Source: Hericium rajendrae (Eukaryota; Basidiomycota; Agaricomycetes; Russulales; Hericiaceae). Taken from it: a DNA stretch of 64,000 nt. This document shows positions 48,933 through 60,993 of the stretch, one piece after another. Within the stretch, counting starts at the first letter, position 1; each line of letters starts with the position of its first letter. The stretch covers positions 2,728,001-2,792,000 of the forward strand of contig CM065881.1 in the NCBI GenBank assembly GCA_033439255.1, in the 5' to 3' direction. The notes under the pieces were generated by a model that saw nothing but the letters and a program-made list of their open reading frames with translations, had not been told where the DNA came from and did not search any database. The position numbers and the translations under genes are program-made.

Positions 48933-51189
48933 GGACGGGCCATTTCCGTTTCCGTGCCACACCGGTGTTTTTCTGTATCGCTTTCGCTACGTTTGTTGTG
49001 CATCGGTGAGCTTTGCGCGTTGTGTGATCGTGTTTCCTGTGTCGTGCAGCATGGCCGCCTGGTCTTAGCCACGCTGATCGGATATGCATTAATATAGACC
49101 AGTCAGTGCACGCGCCTTCCTGGCCCATCGCTGCTGTTGTGGCACCTGGCCCATTCGATCCAGGTAGGTTTGCGCCGCTTGTAATTCTGCTGCGCAGTCG
49201 TGTGTGGAGGGCCTCCACCACGTTTGTGCCTGCCGCATTGTGTAGGCGCGCGACAATCTGCCGGATTGATGTGCGGCTCGACGTACCTAGCGGCTCGTTC
49301 TGGCTACGCGGACCGACACCCGACGGCGAGGCCAATCGCCAATACCACCGCCAAACGTGTTCGCAGGGCACCTTCGCAAGCCATCGGGTCGCAGATCTTC
49401 GCGCGATGGCACGTCCATGCTTATTTCTGTCGATACACGTTCCACAGCCGCGAAGCCCGCTTGTGCGGTTCTGTGATTTCGGGACAATTATGGACGGTCC
49501 CGTATTGGTAGCGCTTTTCCAGGATGCAGGGTCATGCGCCGGTCTGTCGCGGTGGGTACTGTAAGTGTGACTTTAGGGCATCAGCGGTATTCTATGCCAC
49601 GCGAGTGCGGGCCTGAATTAAAGAAGCCCACAGATGAGGCCTGGAGGCCTTAAAGTTTCTTATTCGCTGGCCCCCGCCGCTTTCCCCGCATTCGTAGTTG
49701 TCTTTGCGGCCGCAAGGCTGAAACGCGTCCCTTTTTGCTTAATGCACGGTGCGTAACTTATGTGCGGTGCGCGAGCGTCGACCAGGGCCATCCTCAGGCA
49801 TTCTTTTTGCGAAGCGCGTGGCAGGCTGCGTTGCTCCTTTTGTGCACATGCTCGCCTTCTATCACGGCTCCCAGGAAAACCTGTCCCCACGCGGGCGACA
49901 CTACGGCAATACTGCGGCAGCGCGGGACGGGCTTCGTGCGACGGCTGATCCGCGATGGGGACCTAGAAGTCGTGGAAGCAGGTTGAGAAGCATATAGTGT
50001 GGATGGGGATGACTCACTAATTCTCCAGGTGGAGGCCGTTGAATCAGTCGAAACTGCGTGTTATACGGTAAGTCCTGGGGTGCTGATGCGTTTTGTGTAT
50101 TCCGAGCAGAAAAACGACATTTCTGTTTGAGAATGCTTATTTTGTCAAGCCTCTGCCAACTCGAGACCTGCAACTCTACGAGCCAATCACGCATGCACTC
50201 ACGGCACGCTCGCCTGTTTCCGCCTTGCGTGTCGCGGTCGACAGGGTCGCCAGACCCTTTCCTGACTTGTCAAGGCGACTGCAGCACCAGCGCCATGGAA
50301 CACGATAATGGGAGGCCTTATTTTTATTCTATGATTTGGAGCTCATTTAGGTTCAGAGTCCGCTGATTTCTAATTGGATGAAGAGAGGTCATTTTGGACG
50401 CTAGCGAGGCGTTTGAAATGGCCTCTGGCGGAATATCATAACATAGACTTAAGGCCGCGGAAAGTCGTCCAATCAGACGCACGAACCAACCGCTGTGTAT
50501 CGCAGCCAGCCATCAGAACGTCCACTGGGCGCCACTGCAAAACAGGTCTCCCATGTCCGAGGCGCGACGTCGCAGGCATCGGCGAAACTGCCTCTGGCGC
50601 ATGGCGAGCACGCGCCCGGCCCACCTCCCGCGAGCCGAAAGCACGCCCGCCATTCGTCTGCGGCTTCTGGTCGATCAGTGGAGTTAGAGCAGCGCTGCTC
50701 TTCCGGGGCTAGAACTGGTGCCGCACGCAACGTGATAGCCACGCCGTGGCGAACCGCAGGTCGTTGCGTATAGCTGCCGAGGCGCGAAAGGAGAACGCGG
50801 CGCCGCGAGGACTTGCGCTGGCAGACGCGTGGAGACGGAGTTTATGGACACATTACGCACTGGATCATCGTCGTCTGCGCTATCGTGAGTCGGGTGCAGA
50901 GTGCTGTCGGATCGTCGTGTCTGGACTGAGCGATCAATCGGCAAATTGAGCAGGGCTCTTGCGCAGCCCTGAGAAGGAAAACATGGGCCCTGCAATATTG
51001 AGAGCGCTGAACCTGAACTTAACATACCGCATCACGGGCCGCGCTGATGGCGTGCCCCCTCGTGAACCGACGCCTTGATTGGAGAAAGCCCCATCCTGGG
51101 GCCAGCGCATATCCATTCCAAATCCGATACATAAAACGCCGCCATCGTACATCCATCCAAAGAGAAAAGAACCAGAGAAAACAGGCCCT
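48933..51189. other. 2.25-kb intergenic region
   Basis: Both flanking genes end here. ORFs up to 152 codons exist, but none has recognisable motifs or clean introns. I see no RNA gene or repeat I can support. Confidence 0.45.
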
Positions 51190-53523
51190 CTAACGGCCCT
51201 GCGCGCCGCCGCCCTGCCCCGTCTTGTTCATATTCATCGGCACCTGCGCGCCGCCCGCGCCCGCGCCCGCACCCGGCATCACGCCGCGCCCGTAGCCCAC
51301 CTGCCAGCCCGCGTACTGCGGCGGCATGCGCCCCATCTGCATGCCCATCTGCGGCGGGAAGTTGAACATCTGCGGGTACTGCGCGAGCATCGCGTGCTGC
51401 AGCGCCTGCTGCTGCTGCTCCTGCGAGACGCCCTGCGCGGGGGAGCGGCCCTGGCGCGGTGCGGGCGAGGCGGACTGCGCGCCTTGTGCGGCGGCGAGCT
51501 GGTGCGGGTGCAGCTGGCCCTGGTTGTGCATTGCGGCTGCCTGAGCCTGGGCCTGGGCCTGAGCCTGGGCCTGGGCGTTCTGCATGGCCGCTGCGCGCAT
51601 CTGGGCGCTGTACTGCTGCTGGGCCATCTGGTAGTTCAGCTGCGGATGCATGCCGGCATGTTGTTGCTGCTGCTGTTGCTGCTGGGCCTGCTGCTGGGCA
51701 TTAGGCATCGGCGAGCGCGACGCGACCTGCTGGTTCGCGACCATCGGGCTGCCGTTCGCGGCAGGCTGCTGGTTCTGTACCATCGGGCTGCGCGACGTCG
51801 CCTGGTTCTGGCCAGCCTGGCCCTGGCTTGCAGCGAGCCGCTGTTGCTGCTGCTGCTGCAGGGCCAGCTGATGCTGAATATGTCGCATCTGCTGAGCGTA
51901 GGCCTGCATTTGGGCGGCCGGCGGCATCTGGCCAGGTGCACCGGGTAGTTGACCGTTCTTTGGCTGCGCCTTTCCTTTCGCATACGCGGCTTGGAGTTGA
52001 GCTTGGGTGAATTGGGTATATGGTTGAGAGACACCGGCCGGATATTGCTGACCGGGTTGTTGGGGGTACGGCTGCTGTTGAACGGGGGTGGGTTGGGGGA
52101 CAGGAGGGTGGGGCGACTGGCTGGGTATACGTTGCGCAGGAGAGGCGGTCGGCCTGCTTACGGCACGCGGAGACGAAGCATAAATGGCCGCTGGGTGGGG
52201 AGATTGAGATGGAGGATGTGGTGATGGGCCAAGGGGACGGAGCTGCTGAGGTGCAAGCTGAGGCGTCGCAGATATTGGCGTGGGCGCGGGCGTCGGAGTC
52301 CCTGCATTGCTTGGAGTCTGACCTTCCCTCTTCGCTGGATGCTTTGCCTTCTTTGTGACGGGAGTTCCTGTTGCTCGTGCTGGTGTTGGCGCTGGCGCCG
52401 CAGCCGCCGGTACAGGAGGAACAGGCGTACTGGACAGGCGTTGTGGTTGTGGTTGTGGTTGTGGCTGTGGCGGCCGAGGTTGCAGCTGAGGAGGCTGCTG
52501 AAGGACTTTAGGATGGATCTGCTGAAGATGCTGAAACGGGGTGTGCGGCTGGGTTTGTAATTCAGAAGGGACAGGTGCCGTCGCTGCTGCCGCCGGAGGC
52601 ACGACAGCTTCCGCCTTCTTCGCCTTCTTGATTTGCATTGCATCCAGTAGACGATACCTATACACAATACAGTTAGAGGACAGTCGTTCATAAACACTAA
52701 AAGCGTACGTTGGTGTCATTGATCTGTTCCTCTGGGGATTCATAAACTGCATGAGCTTGGCCCGGCGAGCGACAGTGGCTTCGTCAATCTCAGGCTGGTC
52801 CAGAGCCGCAGCCTTGCGCTTGCGAGGTCGAAGGGGAGCGGGTGTCCTAGGTGTCGAAATCCTCAGCACCTTGTTTGCCACCCTTCCAAGATGGGGATTA
52901 GGGTCAAGGCACAGTGGCGGCGCTGTGGCGACCTACAAGCGAGTTCAGCGAGAGCAATGGGATAACTTCGTCCGTTCATGAGCTCACCAGTATCCGAGCC
53001 TCTGCTTCCAGCGCGTCTTGGTCGGTCCATTTACCGCCTGCCTTCTGATTCAGCAGGCAGAGGTCCGCCCAGAAGCTTTCTTCATTCGGCCGGAGAACCA
53101 CGCGCATGGATTCAGGCTGGACCTTCGATTCATCTGTGCCTTTCTTGTCCTTAGGCCTCTGGACTCTGTAGTCCTGAAGCTCGACAATTATGCAACCTGG
53201 ACGGGGTCAGGCCACGGAGAGGACTATGCGACGCGACCGCTTACCTTCGTAGAACGGGACCTTCGCCGCGTCGAATAACTCCAGCAAGTCCACCGGGATT
53301 CGATGCGCTCTAACATCATCGAGAAGTGCCTGCAAAACGCGTCAGAATCAGGTTCTCTGGACAGATGGAGGGCACCGAACCGCTGCGGGACTGTTGTAGA
53401 GGAACTTGGATCCGGAGTTTAGCGTCCAGTGATCGTTATACAGCTGAATTGCCAGCGACGCGGGCGATGAGGAGCATGCTGCTTGAGCAGCTCTGTGTCC
53501 TGCCGGGTTATGTTGTACGCCAT
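51190..53523 (-). CDS. SPT20: Spt20-like SAGA complex subunit
   Basis: From ATG 53523: MAYNITRQDTELLKQHA, then LYNDHWTLNSGSKFLYNSPA, an intron, and LLDDVRAHRIPVDLLELFDA, KVPFYEGCIIVELQDYR and VLRPNEESFWADLCLLN. This is the conserved Spt20/p38IP N-domain. Exons: 53523-53381, 53329-53245, 53196-52988, 52932 to about 52713, then the long last exon to 51190. The C-terminal two thirds are Pro/Gln/Ala-rich with poly-Q and an (AQ)n block. Spt20 is needed for SAGA integrity and activator response. One base is missing near 53473, between the first helix and SSPASLAIQLYN. Divergent from HGH1 with 143 bp between starts. Confidence 0.82.
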
Positions 53524-53666
53524 GTCATGGAGAAAGGCCAAGTGTAAGTGAAGTGAAAGGGAGGACGAGTCGAGTCGAGAGGCACAAGCACGTCGATTAT
53601 GTAATACCCCGCGGCGTCATTGTTGTGTGCATCAGACATCGTGAGAACCTCGACTTCCCCGCAATC

Positions 53667-55311
53667 ATGGAAGGACAACTCAAGGAGGTCTGTCCGTCTC
53701 CTCAAGTTCAACGACTGTATATTCACGTCTTGGCCAGCTTCTCCCTTCCTGCACGATAAAAATTCACAGGTCAGACAGATCGCGCTCACCAATTTACTCG
53801 GCCAGACACCCAAAGATGCTCCCTACCGCAAAATTTTCTTCGATGGGCTCGGCGGCGGCGGACTGCAGAAGGCGAAGGAGAGCGAGGTCATCCGCGATCT
53901 AAAGTTATTGTGCAGGGATAACCTGGTGCGCACGCTTTCTCGTGAAATTTTCTCCAAGCCGAACTCACAGCGAACGCACCGGCAGGCCGTTGCTCACGAT
54001 GCATTCCGCGCCCTCGTCAATCTTTCAGACTCGCCGATGCTGGTCGGACCGCTTTCTCGAAAAGTCGTTCCTAGACTTCCTCGTATCGTCCATCATCGTG
54101 CGTCCCCAACCAACAGCTTCTCCCGCAAAGACCTGACGAAACCCGCCCAGAACCCCCACGCAACGCTCGCCGATCTCGCAGCGATGCTGATCTCCAACCT
54201 CACCGCATCGCCCACCACCTGCGCCGCCCTCCTGTCCACCTCCATCCCCGTCATCCCCGACGACCGCGTCCCCGGCGGCCTGTACCCCACCCTGTCGCGC
54301 TCAGGGACCTGCGCCGCGCCCGTGCCGTACCCCTCCGGCGCCGAGCGCGCCGCGCCCGCGCTGCCGCTGCTCGTCGACGCCTTCGTGCAGGGCGCGACCG
54401 TCGACGAGGCGCGCACGCGCAAGAGCGAGCTGCACTTCCTCGCGAGCGTCTTCGCGAACATCACCACGGTGCGTCCCTCTGTCCCTGCCCTCGCAGGACT
54501 GCACTCACCGCGCACAGTCGCCCGCGGGCCGGCTGTTCTTCCTGACTCCCGCGCCCGCGCGCCCTGCACATCCCGCGGGGCCCCTCGAGTACCCGCTCGC
54601 GAAGCTCGTCGTCTTCACGGAGCACAAGGACACGATCCGCCGCGGCGGCGTCGCGTCGACGATCAAGTGCGTGCCCCCACTTCGGTGTCCACGTTAACAT
54701 GGTACTCACCCCGACACGCGACAGAAACTGCGCGTTCTACACACAAGGCCACCAAGCGCTGCTGCTTCCCGAGACCGAGATGGTCGCCGTGCCGCCGTCG
54801 AGCATAAAAGCCCCCGGCATCGACGCGCTGCCGTACATCCTGCTCCCTCTCGCCGGCCCCGAGGAGTTCGACCTCGAGGTGCGCATCCTACCCCACACAC
54901 GCCCCGGCGCGACCCTACGCTGACCGTATTGGTGTGCAGGAGCAAGAGCTGCTCCCGCCCGCGCTGCAGTTCCTCCCGCCGACGAAGACGCGCGAGCCAG
55001 ACCCCGCGCTGCGCCTTTTGCACGTCGAGACGCTGCTGCTGCTCTGCACGACCCGCTGGGGGCGCGACTATCTCCGCGCGCACGGCGTGTATGAGGTCGT
55101 GCGCGCGCTGCACGAGAGCGAGGCCGTCGACAAGGTGCGTTTTCCCTCTCTGTTTGTTGAGTGTGCGTTGGCTGATGAGGTATAGATTGCGGAGCATGTC
55201 GAGCGGCTTGTGAATTTGTTGAAGCGCGATGAGGGGCCGGAGACGGCGCGGGATTTGCAGATCGAGGAGATCGAGCTGGCGGGGGAGGATGATGTGGTCG
55301 AGGAGGTGTAG
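53667..55311 (+). CDS. HGH1: Hgh1-like eEF2 folding co-factor (DUF383/384)
   Basis: Exon 1 is only 21 nt (53667-53687, MEGQLKE), then LLPFLHDKNSQVRQIALTNL-type ARM sequence, AHDAFRALVNLSDSP, LADLAAMLISNLTASP, HFLASVFANITT, the signature RRGGVASTIKNCAFYTQGHQ, LPYILLPLAGPEEFDLEEQE, ALQFLPPTKTREPD and TRWGRDYLRAHGVYEVVRAL. Hgh1 is an ARM-repeat chaperone adaptor that brings TRiC and Hsp90 to translation elongation factor 2. Frame breaks: one base missing at 53743-53745 (CCC) and one extra at about 54046 (GG) before DRFLEKSF. GC content is high and codon use strongly G/C-ending. TAG 55309-55311. Confidence 0.88.
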
Positions 55312-55723
55312 GTGCGGTGGATGGGGCTTGGGTTGCTTTGTATCGGTGTTATTTTTGATTTTGTAGCACTTGATGTCTTGTTCATGTAGCCATTTGCGCC
55401 TATAGAGTATCGTTGCGTAGAGGATGGAGTTATCGTGGTCCGTTGCTGATCTACCCAGCATTTTCAGCCCTATTTTCAGATCGACGTTCACGGACAGTAA
55501 CTCATAACTCGTAATGAATGTGCAGTCGGCTGTAAGCAACAGCACCGAAACGAGCCTACACGAATCCACACCAAGTCCATCCGTCCAAATGTATGCATTA
55601 AAATAAGACAATGAACAAACAACGAGACAAGTAGCGAACAATGAAAAACCACGCGACCACACATGCGGCAGGTATTATAGTGTACGTGGATATCTATACA
55701 ACAACACGCGCCACACCAACACG

Positions 55724-57577
55724 CTACGCAGACTCGCGCACGGTGACGTCCTCGACCGACACGCGCACGCGCCACCGCCGCGCGCAGCCCTCCTCCTCGC
55801 TCGTCTCCGCGTCCGTCGTGTTGCTGCTGCTCTCGCCGCCGTAGCAGCGCGCGCGCACCAGGGCCGCCGCCGCCGCGCGCTTCGTGACGGGGCTCGGCGG
55901 GTAGAGCGAGAACGGGCTCGGCGGGAGCAGCGCGGGCGACGGGAGCGCTTTGAGCGCGGGCGTGGGCAGCAGGTCGGGGGCAGCGCGCCGAGCACGTCCG
56001 CGAGGGGCGGGAACGGCGAGGCGTCGAGGTCGGCAAAGTCGAGGTCGTTGTCGGAGTGCGGGGGGCGAGGGCGAGCGGCGGCGTGCTGAGCGCGGAGGAC
56101 GCGGTGGTGGTCGTGCTGTAGGCGGTGAGCGCGGGCGAGGCGGTGAGCGCCTGGGGAGGCCGTGTGTGGGGGGAGGGCGGCTCTGGCGCGCTCGGCGGGT
56201 CGGCATGAGAGGTCGGGAGCGAGAAATAGGAGATGGATGGAGAGGTGGGGAATGGGGAGGGCGGAAGAGACGAGGGAGCGGGAGAGGGATTGGTGGATGT
56301 CGGAGTGGGGAGGTTGAATTTGTCGGCAGAATTACGGTCTATGGGTGTTGTTGCGTCTGGCTCGGGATCTTGAGTTGAGTGTTGGGAGGACGGCGCGTCC
56401 CGGGTCACCGCTGGTTCGGGCGTCATGCTATCGAGCAGGGGCAGGAAGCGGAATTTAGATCCAAAGCGATCTGGGGGTGAAGTTGGAGATGTAGATGAAA
56501 TGGGATGAGGAGATGGGTCACTCGGTGGCGATTGTATATGTGAGACAGAGGTGTCTTCGGTGGTGGGCGAAGATGTTCCGAGAGGTGCCGGTGCTTTAAG
56601 AGGCGCGGGCGGGTTGTCATGTATTGATGATGATGTGGGAGAAGGTGCTCTATTTGGCTGAGAGTGCGGTGGTGGATTTGGCGAGGCAGACTGCGCAGAC
56701 CACCGGGATGGCGGGGGTGGAGCACGGGAGGTCGCTGCGCGGGGAAGAAGGGGCAGGAGCCCAATAGGCACGTTTCTGAGAAAATGGCGCTGCGGACGGA
56801 CGTGTGGCTCGTCGACGTCGGTGTCTACATCCACGTTGAGCAGGAACTCAGGCTCTGGCTCATAGTCGGGGTCCAGAGGCTGCTCAGCGCGGGGAAGTGA
56901 CCGCTGGATCTCTTTGAGTTCCAGCATGTCTCTGAGGAGATGCGTGAGTAAGAACAATGAAACGGAGGAGTGCTTGAGGTGTGAGAGGAGGGGTAGGAGG
57001 GGGCGGGTGGGGACGAAGAGTAAAGTATGTATGGGGAACGTGTTATTGATTTCAGAACTGCAGGGAGGGGGCAAACTGGTGATACAGTACAGGGGCTTCG
57101 GCGAACGGGACGGGCAGGGACTAGCATGCCACGGCCGAAAGCACATGTCCAGCACATAGGCCCGGACTGGGCTATTCGGCGCATCCTTGTGACAGACCAA
57201 ATGGAATAAAAGGCGAATGCTCACTGGTATGTGAGACGCGGCGTAACGTCCGCTGGGGAGCGGTCCCACTCGTCGGCGAGGAACACCTGGTTGCGGTCTC
57301 TGCGCAAAACTGGACGCATTTGCGCACACGACCACATTCTGAACTGGCCGGGGACGGGCTGGAGGGAGGGGAGTTGGCGGCGCTGGACGTCGCGCTGGAT
57401 GACTTCTTCAAACAGGCCCTCATCGGTAAAGAAGCCGGGAAGGGAAAGGCGGGAAAAGTAGGTGAGGACGGGAAGAGCAGGCGAGGAGACGACTTGAAGC
57501 AGTCCGTTAGAAAACTGTCCACGCCGGACATACCCGAACCCCTTTCGGATCCCCGTCGCCGTTCCCGATGACTTCAT
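55724..57577 (-). CDS. conserved unknown proline-rich protein
   Basis: I do not recognise the family. From ATG 57577 (MKSSGTATGIRKGFGYVRRG) the first about 230 residues look globular: LPVLTYFSRLSLPGFFTDEG, LFEEVIQRDVQRRQL, MRPVLRRDRNQVFLADEWDR, IRLLFHLVCHKDAPNSPVRA and LLTHLLRDMLELKEIQRSLP. The rest is a long Pro/Ser/Thr-rich region with a conserved-looking end (ALKALPSPALLPPSPFSLYP, CYGGESSSNTTDAETSEEE, WRVRVSVEDVTVRES). No intron is needed. Frame breaks: one base missing near 57224, one in the G6 run at 56060-56065 and one in the G5 run at 55976-55980. No catalytic or membrane motif seen. TAG 55726-55724. Confidence 0.6.
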
Positions 57578-58466
57578 CCGCTATTCCTCCGTCTCTGCTC
57601 CATTCCGCTCCACCCGTCCACGCAACCTCCAGTTCGGTCCACAGCTCCAGCTGCGACACTTCTTTCAAGGCTAGACACTTTCTGCTGGAATTTCTCGAGA
57701 ATTTCTTTGCTATTCTCGTCACTTATGGCTGCATGATATCCCAGATGTTGACTCCATCCTGCTTGTTGCCACGAGTACTGCTCTGCGCTGCTGCATGCGC
57801 AGGGACACTGATGTACGTATAATTTCCGTGAAATTACGTGCAGCGGCGGTCAGCTGCCGTAGATTGTGCTGAACAATGTTCGTGGACCTTGTGAATTGCG
57901 CGTAAACGCATCACGTCCTGTACGTATCGACGTGACCTCACTGCACGCAGAATAACTGATTATCTCTGTGTACATGAAATCAGCTACGTCGCGATCATGA
58001 CCTGTGTGCTCTTCAGTGGCACTTCACCCCTGGGGCCCTTGAAAGGTAAAATCCATTGAAGTTCATCAGCGCCCTTCTGGTTCTGTTGTCAGCCATGAGC
58101 ATGCATGACACGCGTCATACTTACTCGAAGGCGAAAACAAGTCTTCGAGACTACCGTAACCAGTGATGCTTTCTGTCGAACATCAAACCTCCGAATTCAC
58201 GATCCACAGCCCGGGACGCCTATTTCAGAAGGACCCTACAGTGACCCTGAAAGGATCAACGACGACCCTCGGGCAGTTCTCCAAGACAGCCTGGGCGTGT
58301 ATCCTACTTTGGCAGATTTCTCAATGTACATAATGATTGGCTTTTTTGTTTCAGGCTACCAAAGTTGGCGGATTGCAGGCAATGATTATACAACGGCGTG
58401 TACCATACAAAAATATTAATTTCTAGACGTCCAAATGCGAAAGGAATCCCAACGTCCCTCTGATCC
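57578..58466. other. intergenic, unknown gene promoter to pirin B
   Basis: About 890 bp without a recognisable gene. Confidence 0.45.
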
Positions 58467-59405
58467 TCACTGGTCAATCTCAAACAACAGCATCTCCGCC
58501 GTTTCCTCCCCCACATTCGCCACCGCCAGCTCCTGCCCCGGCTCCGCAACAACATACAGCCCGTCCCCTCCCTCAACACGACCTCCCCCGCGCCCGCACC
58601 CGCAACGCTGACCGCCGCGCCCCGCGCCACGTCCGCATTATACCCCGACGTCTGTATCACATGCACATACGCCCTCCTTGCCGCCAGCACCCGCGGGCGC
58701 GCCGCCCCTGCCTCCAAAATCGTCGCAAACAGCGACACGGGCGCGTGCACGGGCGCAGGCCCCGCCGCCTCGCGCTCCGTCGACACGCCCGGCGCGCCCG
58801 CGGGCGCGACGACGCGCACCCACGCCTGCGCCTTGTCCGCGTCGGCGAAGCGGCGCGTGTAGTACGCGGGCGGGAGGCGCGCCTGCGCGGGCGTGGCCCA
58901 GATCTGGAGGAAGTGCACGGGCTGCGCGCCGTGCGCGAGCTCGCTGTGGCGGATGCCCGTGCCGGCGGAGGTCATCTGCAGGTCGCCGCGGCGCAGGACT
59001 TCCTTGTTGCCCATCGAATCGTTGCTGGCGCGGTGTCAGGGAGTGGGAAGGAAGAGGAGGCGAGGGGGCGTACTGCTGCAGCTCGCCGGAGACGATGTAG
59101 GAGAAGATCTCGAACTCGCGGTGCCCGTGCGTGCCGAAGCCTGTGTGCGGCGCGACGCGGTCCTCGTTGATGACGCGCAGGGAGCCGAACTCGGTGTGCG
59201 CTGCATCAGAATAGCTATTGTTAAGAATGAAAAGCAGTCAGCATGCTGCGGTGGGCGATTGTGAGCGAGAAGCGTACTCGGCGAAGGAGAAGGTGTGGAA
59301 ACTTTTCAGCCAGCCGTGGTCCGCCCTACCGCGCTCCGTGCTGGGGCGGACGAGGAACTTCATAGGGGAAGTCTCAGCCTCAATCTTTGTCTGCGTGGGC
59401 AACAT
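58467..59405 (-). CDS. pirin-family bicupin B
   Basis: From ATG 59405 ([20 protein letters not shown]): [38 protein letters not shown], the metal site [39 protein letters not shown] and TGIRHSE, then [41 protein letters not shown], a cupin 2 half and a closing [10 protein letters not shown]. The two His of HGH plus RHSE keep the four pirin Fe ligands that pirin A lacks in part. Introns are at about 59334-59211 and 59076-59008. One base is missing in the CCCC run at 58565-58568 near the end. Enzyme (quercetinase-like) or regulatory role cannot be chosen from sequence. TGA 58469-58467. Confidence 0.85.
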
Positions 59406-59740
59406 GATAGATCTATGAATGGAGGGAGGGCTTGAAGTTGAATGGGATACGGGAGGCCTTGATAGCGGATGTTAGGAGTGAAGACTTTGTAAAAGCCAGC
59501 TTATAGATGCTTGGAGGGGAGGAAATGTGGCTCTTCAGTCGGCATCGGGTTCTCTTATATATTTTCTATGGCAGTTGAGACCTTGAATTACAGAAATGGC
59601 GTCCTACGTACAGGAGATGAGCGGAGCTGCCTGATATGGCTTGCGCGCACACACGGCGGGGAGGGCGGGATTAGTCAGCAGGCTGATGCGCCGACATCGA
59701 TCACCAAATAAGGCAAAGCGCGTCAACGTCGCTGATGCCA
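59406..59740. other. divergent promoter of pirin B and unknown gene
   Basis: 335 bp, no coding pattern. Confidence 0.4.
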
Positions 59741-60756
59741 ATGAGCAAGACAATCCGCTCGCCGCCGCAGACCGTCCGTCATCTCCTGTCACCCTACGAT
59801 TATCGAGCACAGACTTACTGATTACAACAGACCTCACCATGCCCAGATCGGCGATCCGTTCTCGCAATCGGCTCTCCTCGACGACTGGGCGACATGGGTG
59901 CAGGCGTCCCCGTCCAGCGCGCCGCCTACACCCTGCAGCGCGTCGAGCACATGAAGTCGACCATCGACATGGAGCACGAATACCTCCTCATCCACGTACA
60001 GACGCCCTCCGCGCGCCCGCTCCTCCTAAAGGTAGACCGCAACGCGTCGAGCGCCCAAGACGCCGCCTCCAAGACCGGCGTACTCGCCCCCGCGCCCCGC
60101 GCCTTCGACTGGGTCGAAGTCGCGCCGGACCGCCTCATCGCGGCGCACGGGCCCTCCCTCGCGCTCGGCACGCTCACCTTCCCCGGCCTCGCGCCCTCGC
60201 TCCTGCACCTCGCCGTGCTCCTGCAGACCGTGCGCGCCGCGTTCCCCGCGTACGTCCTGCTCGCGCACCAGTGCTTCTGGTTCGCGCGCACGCTCGTGCT
60301 CGCGCTGTGCGAGCTCTTCGGCGGCACGGAGACGCCCGCGTTACACGCGGCCCTGCGGGGCACGTTTCGCGGCGCGCATGTGTCGCTGTACCAGGCGGGC
60401 TCGGCGGCGCTGCAGAACGCGCTGTTGCTGCCGCTGGCGGATTTTCCGCTGCTGATTGTGCCGGCCGGGCTGTTTGCGGTATGGAGCGCGCTAAGGATGT
60501 ATGGGGGTATGAGGTGAGGGATGCGCGTGAGCGCAGTGCGATTTGGTGCGTGGTTGATTGTGCTGTGTAGGTTGAGGCGTGCGCTGATGAGAAGGGGTTT
60601 GGTTGCAGTGATGAGAAGATCAAGCAGCATCGTATACCGGAGAAGTACAGGGAGGTTTGGACTGTGTACCAGACTCGCCAGGGTGCTGAGGATCCCAACC
60701 GTCATGAATTTCGCGCTGGCCTCACCAGTGCCTCACCTCCCATCCCTTTCGGTTGA
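59741..60756 (+). CDS. conserved unknown protein
   Basis: I do not recognise the family. From ATG 59741: MSKTIRSPPQTVRHLLSPYD, AQIGDPFSQSALLDDWATWV, VPVQRAAYTLQRVEHMKST, a DWVEVAPDRLIAAHGPSLAL segment, LLHLAVLLQTVRAAFPAYVL, CFWFARTLVLALCELFGG, a hydrophobic FPLLIVPAGLFAVWSALRMY, then after an intron (about 60512-60570) EACADEKGFGCSDEKIKQHR and REVWTVYQTRQGAEDPNR. The hydrophobic helix could be a membrane span or a core helix. Frame breaks near 59808, 59905 and in the G5 run at 60503-60507. Codon use is strongly GC-ending like the flanking genes. TGA 60754-60756. Confidence 0.55.
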
Positions 60757-60993
60757 TTCGTCCATGCATTCCGTCATTTCTTCTAGCCTCTGCTTTCTTA
60801 CTGTCGTCGGCTCGAAGACCGAGTTCGCTACACCGAGATCTGGGTTAGGGTCACCAGACCGAGCCAGATCGTCAGTCCACTTCCCAGCTGCATCGTCCCA
60901 TCAATCTAGACTGGTGACCAAGTCTCTATAACACAGGTGGGAAGGGTTGTGTATAGAATCAATCCACGCATCCACCTCTCTCAACCCATCAAC

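Noticed and set aside
49106-49564. 152-codon ORF on the plus strand
   Set aside because: No motif, no splice support and composition like the surrounding non-coding sequence.
51079-51948. 289-codon plus-strand ORF
   Set aside because: Antisense shadow of the low-complexity Spt20 C-terminus.
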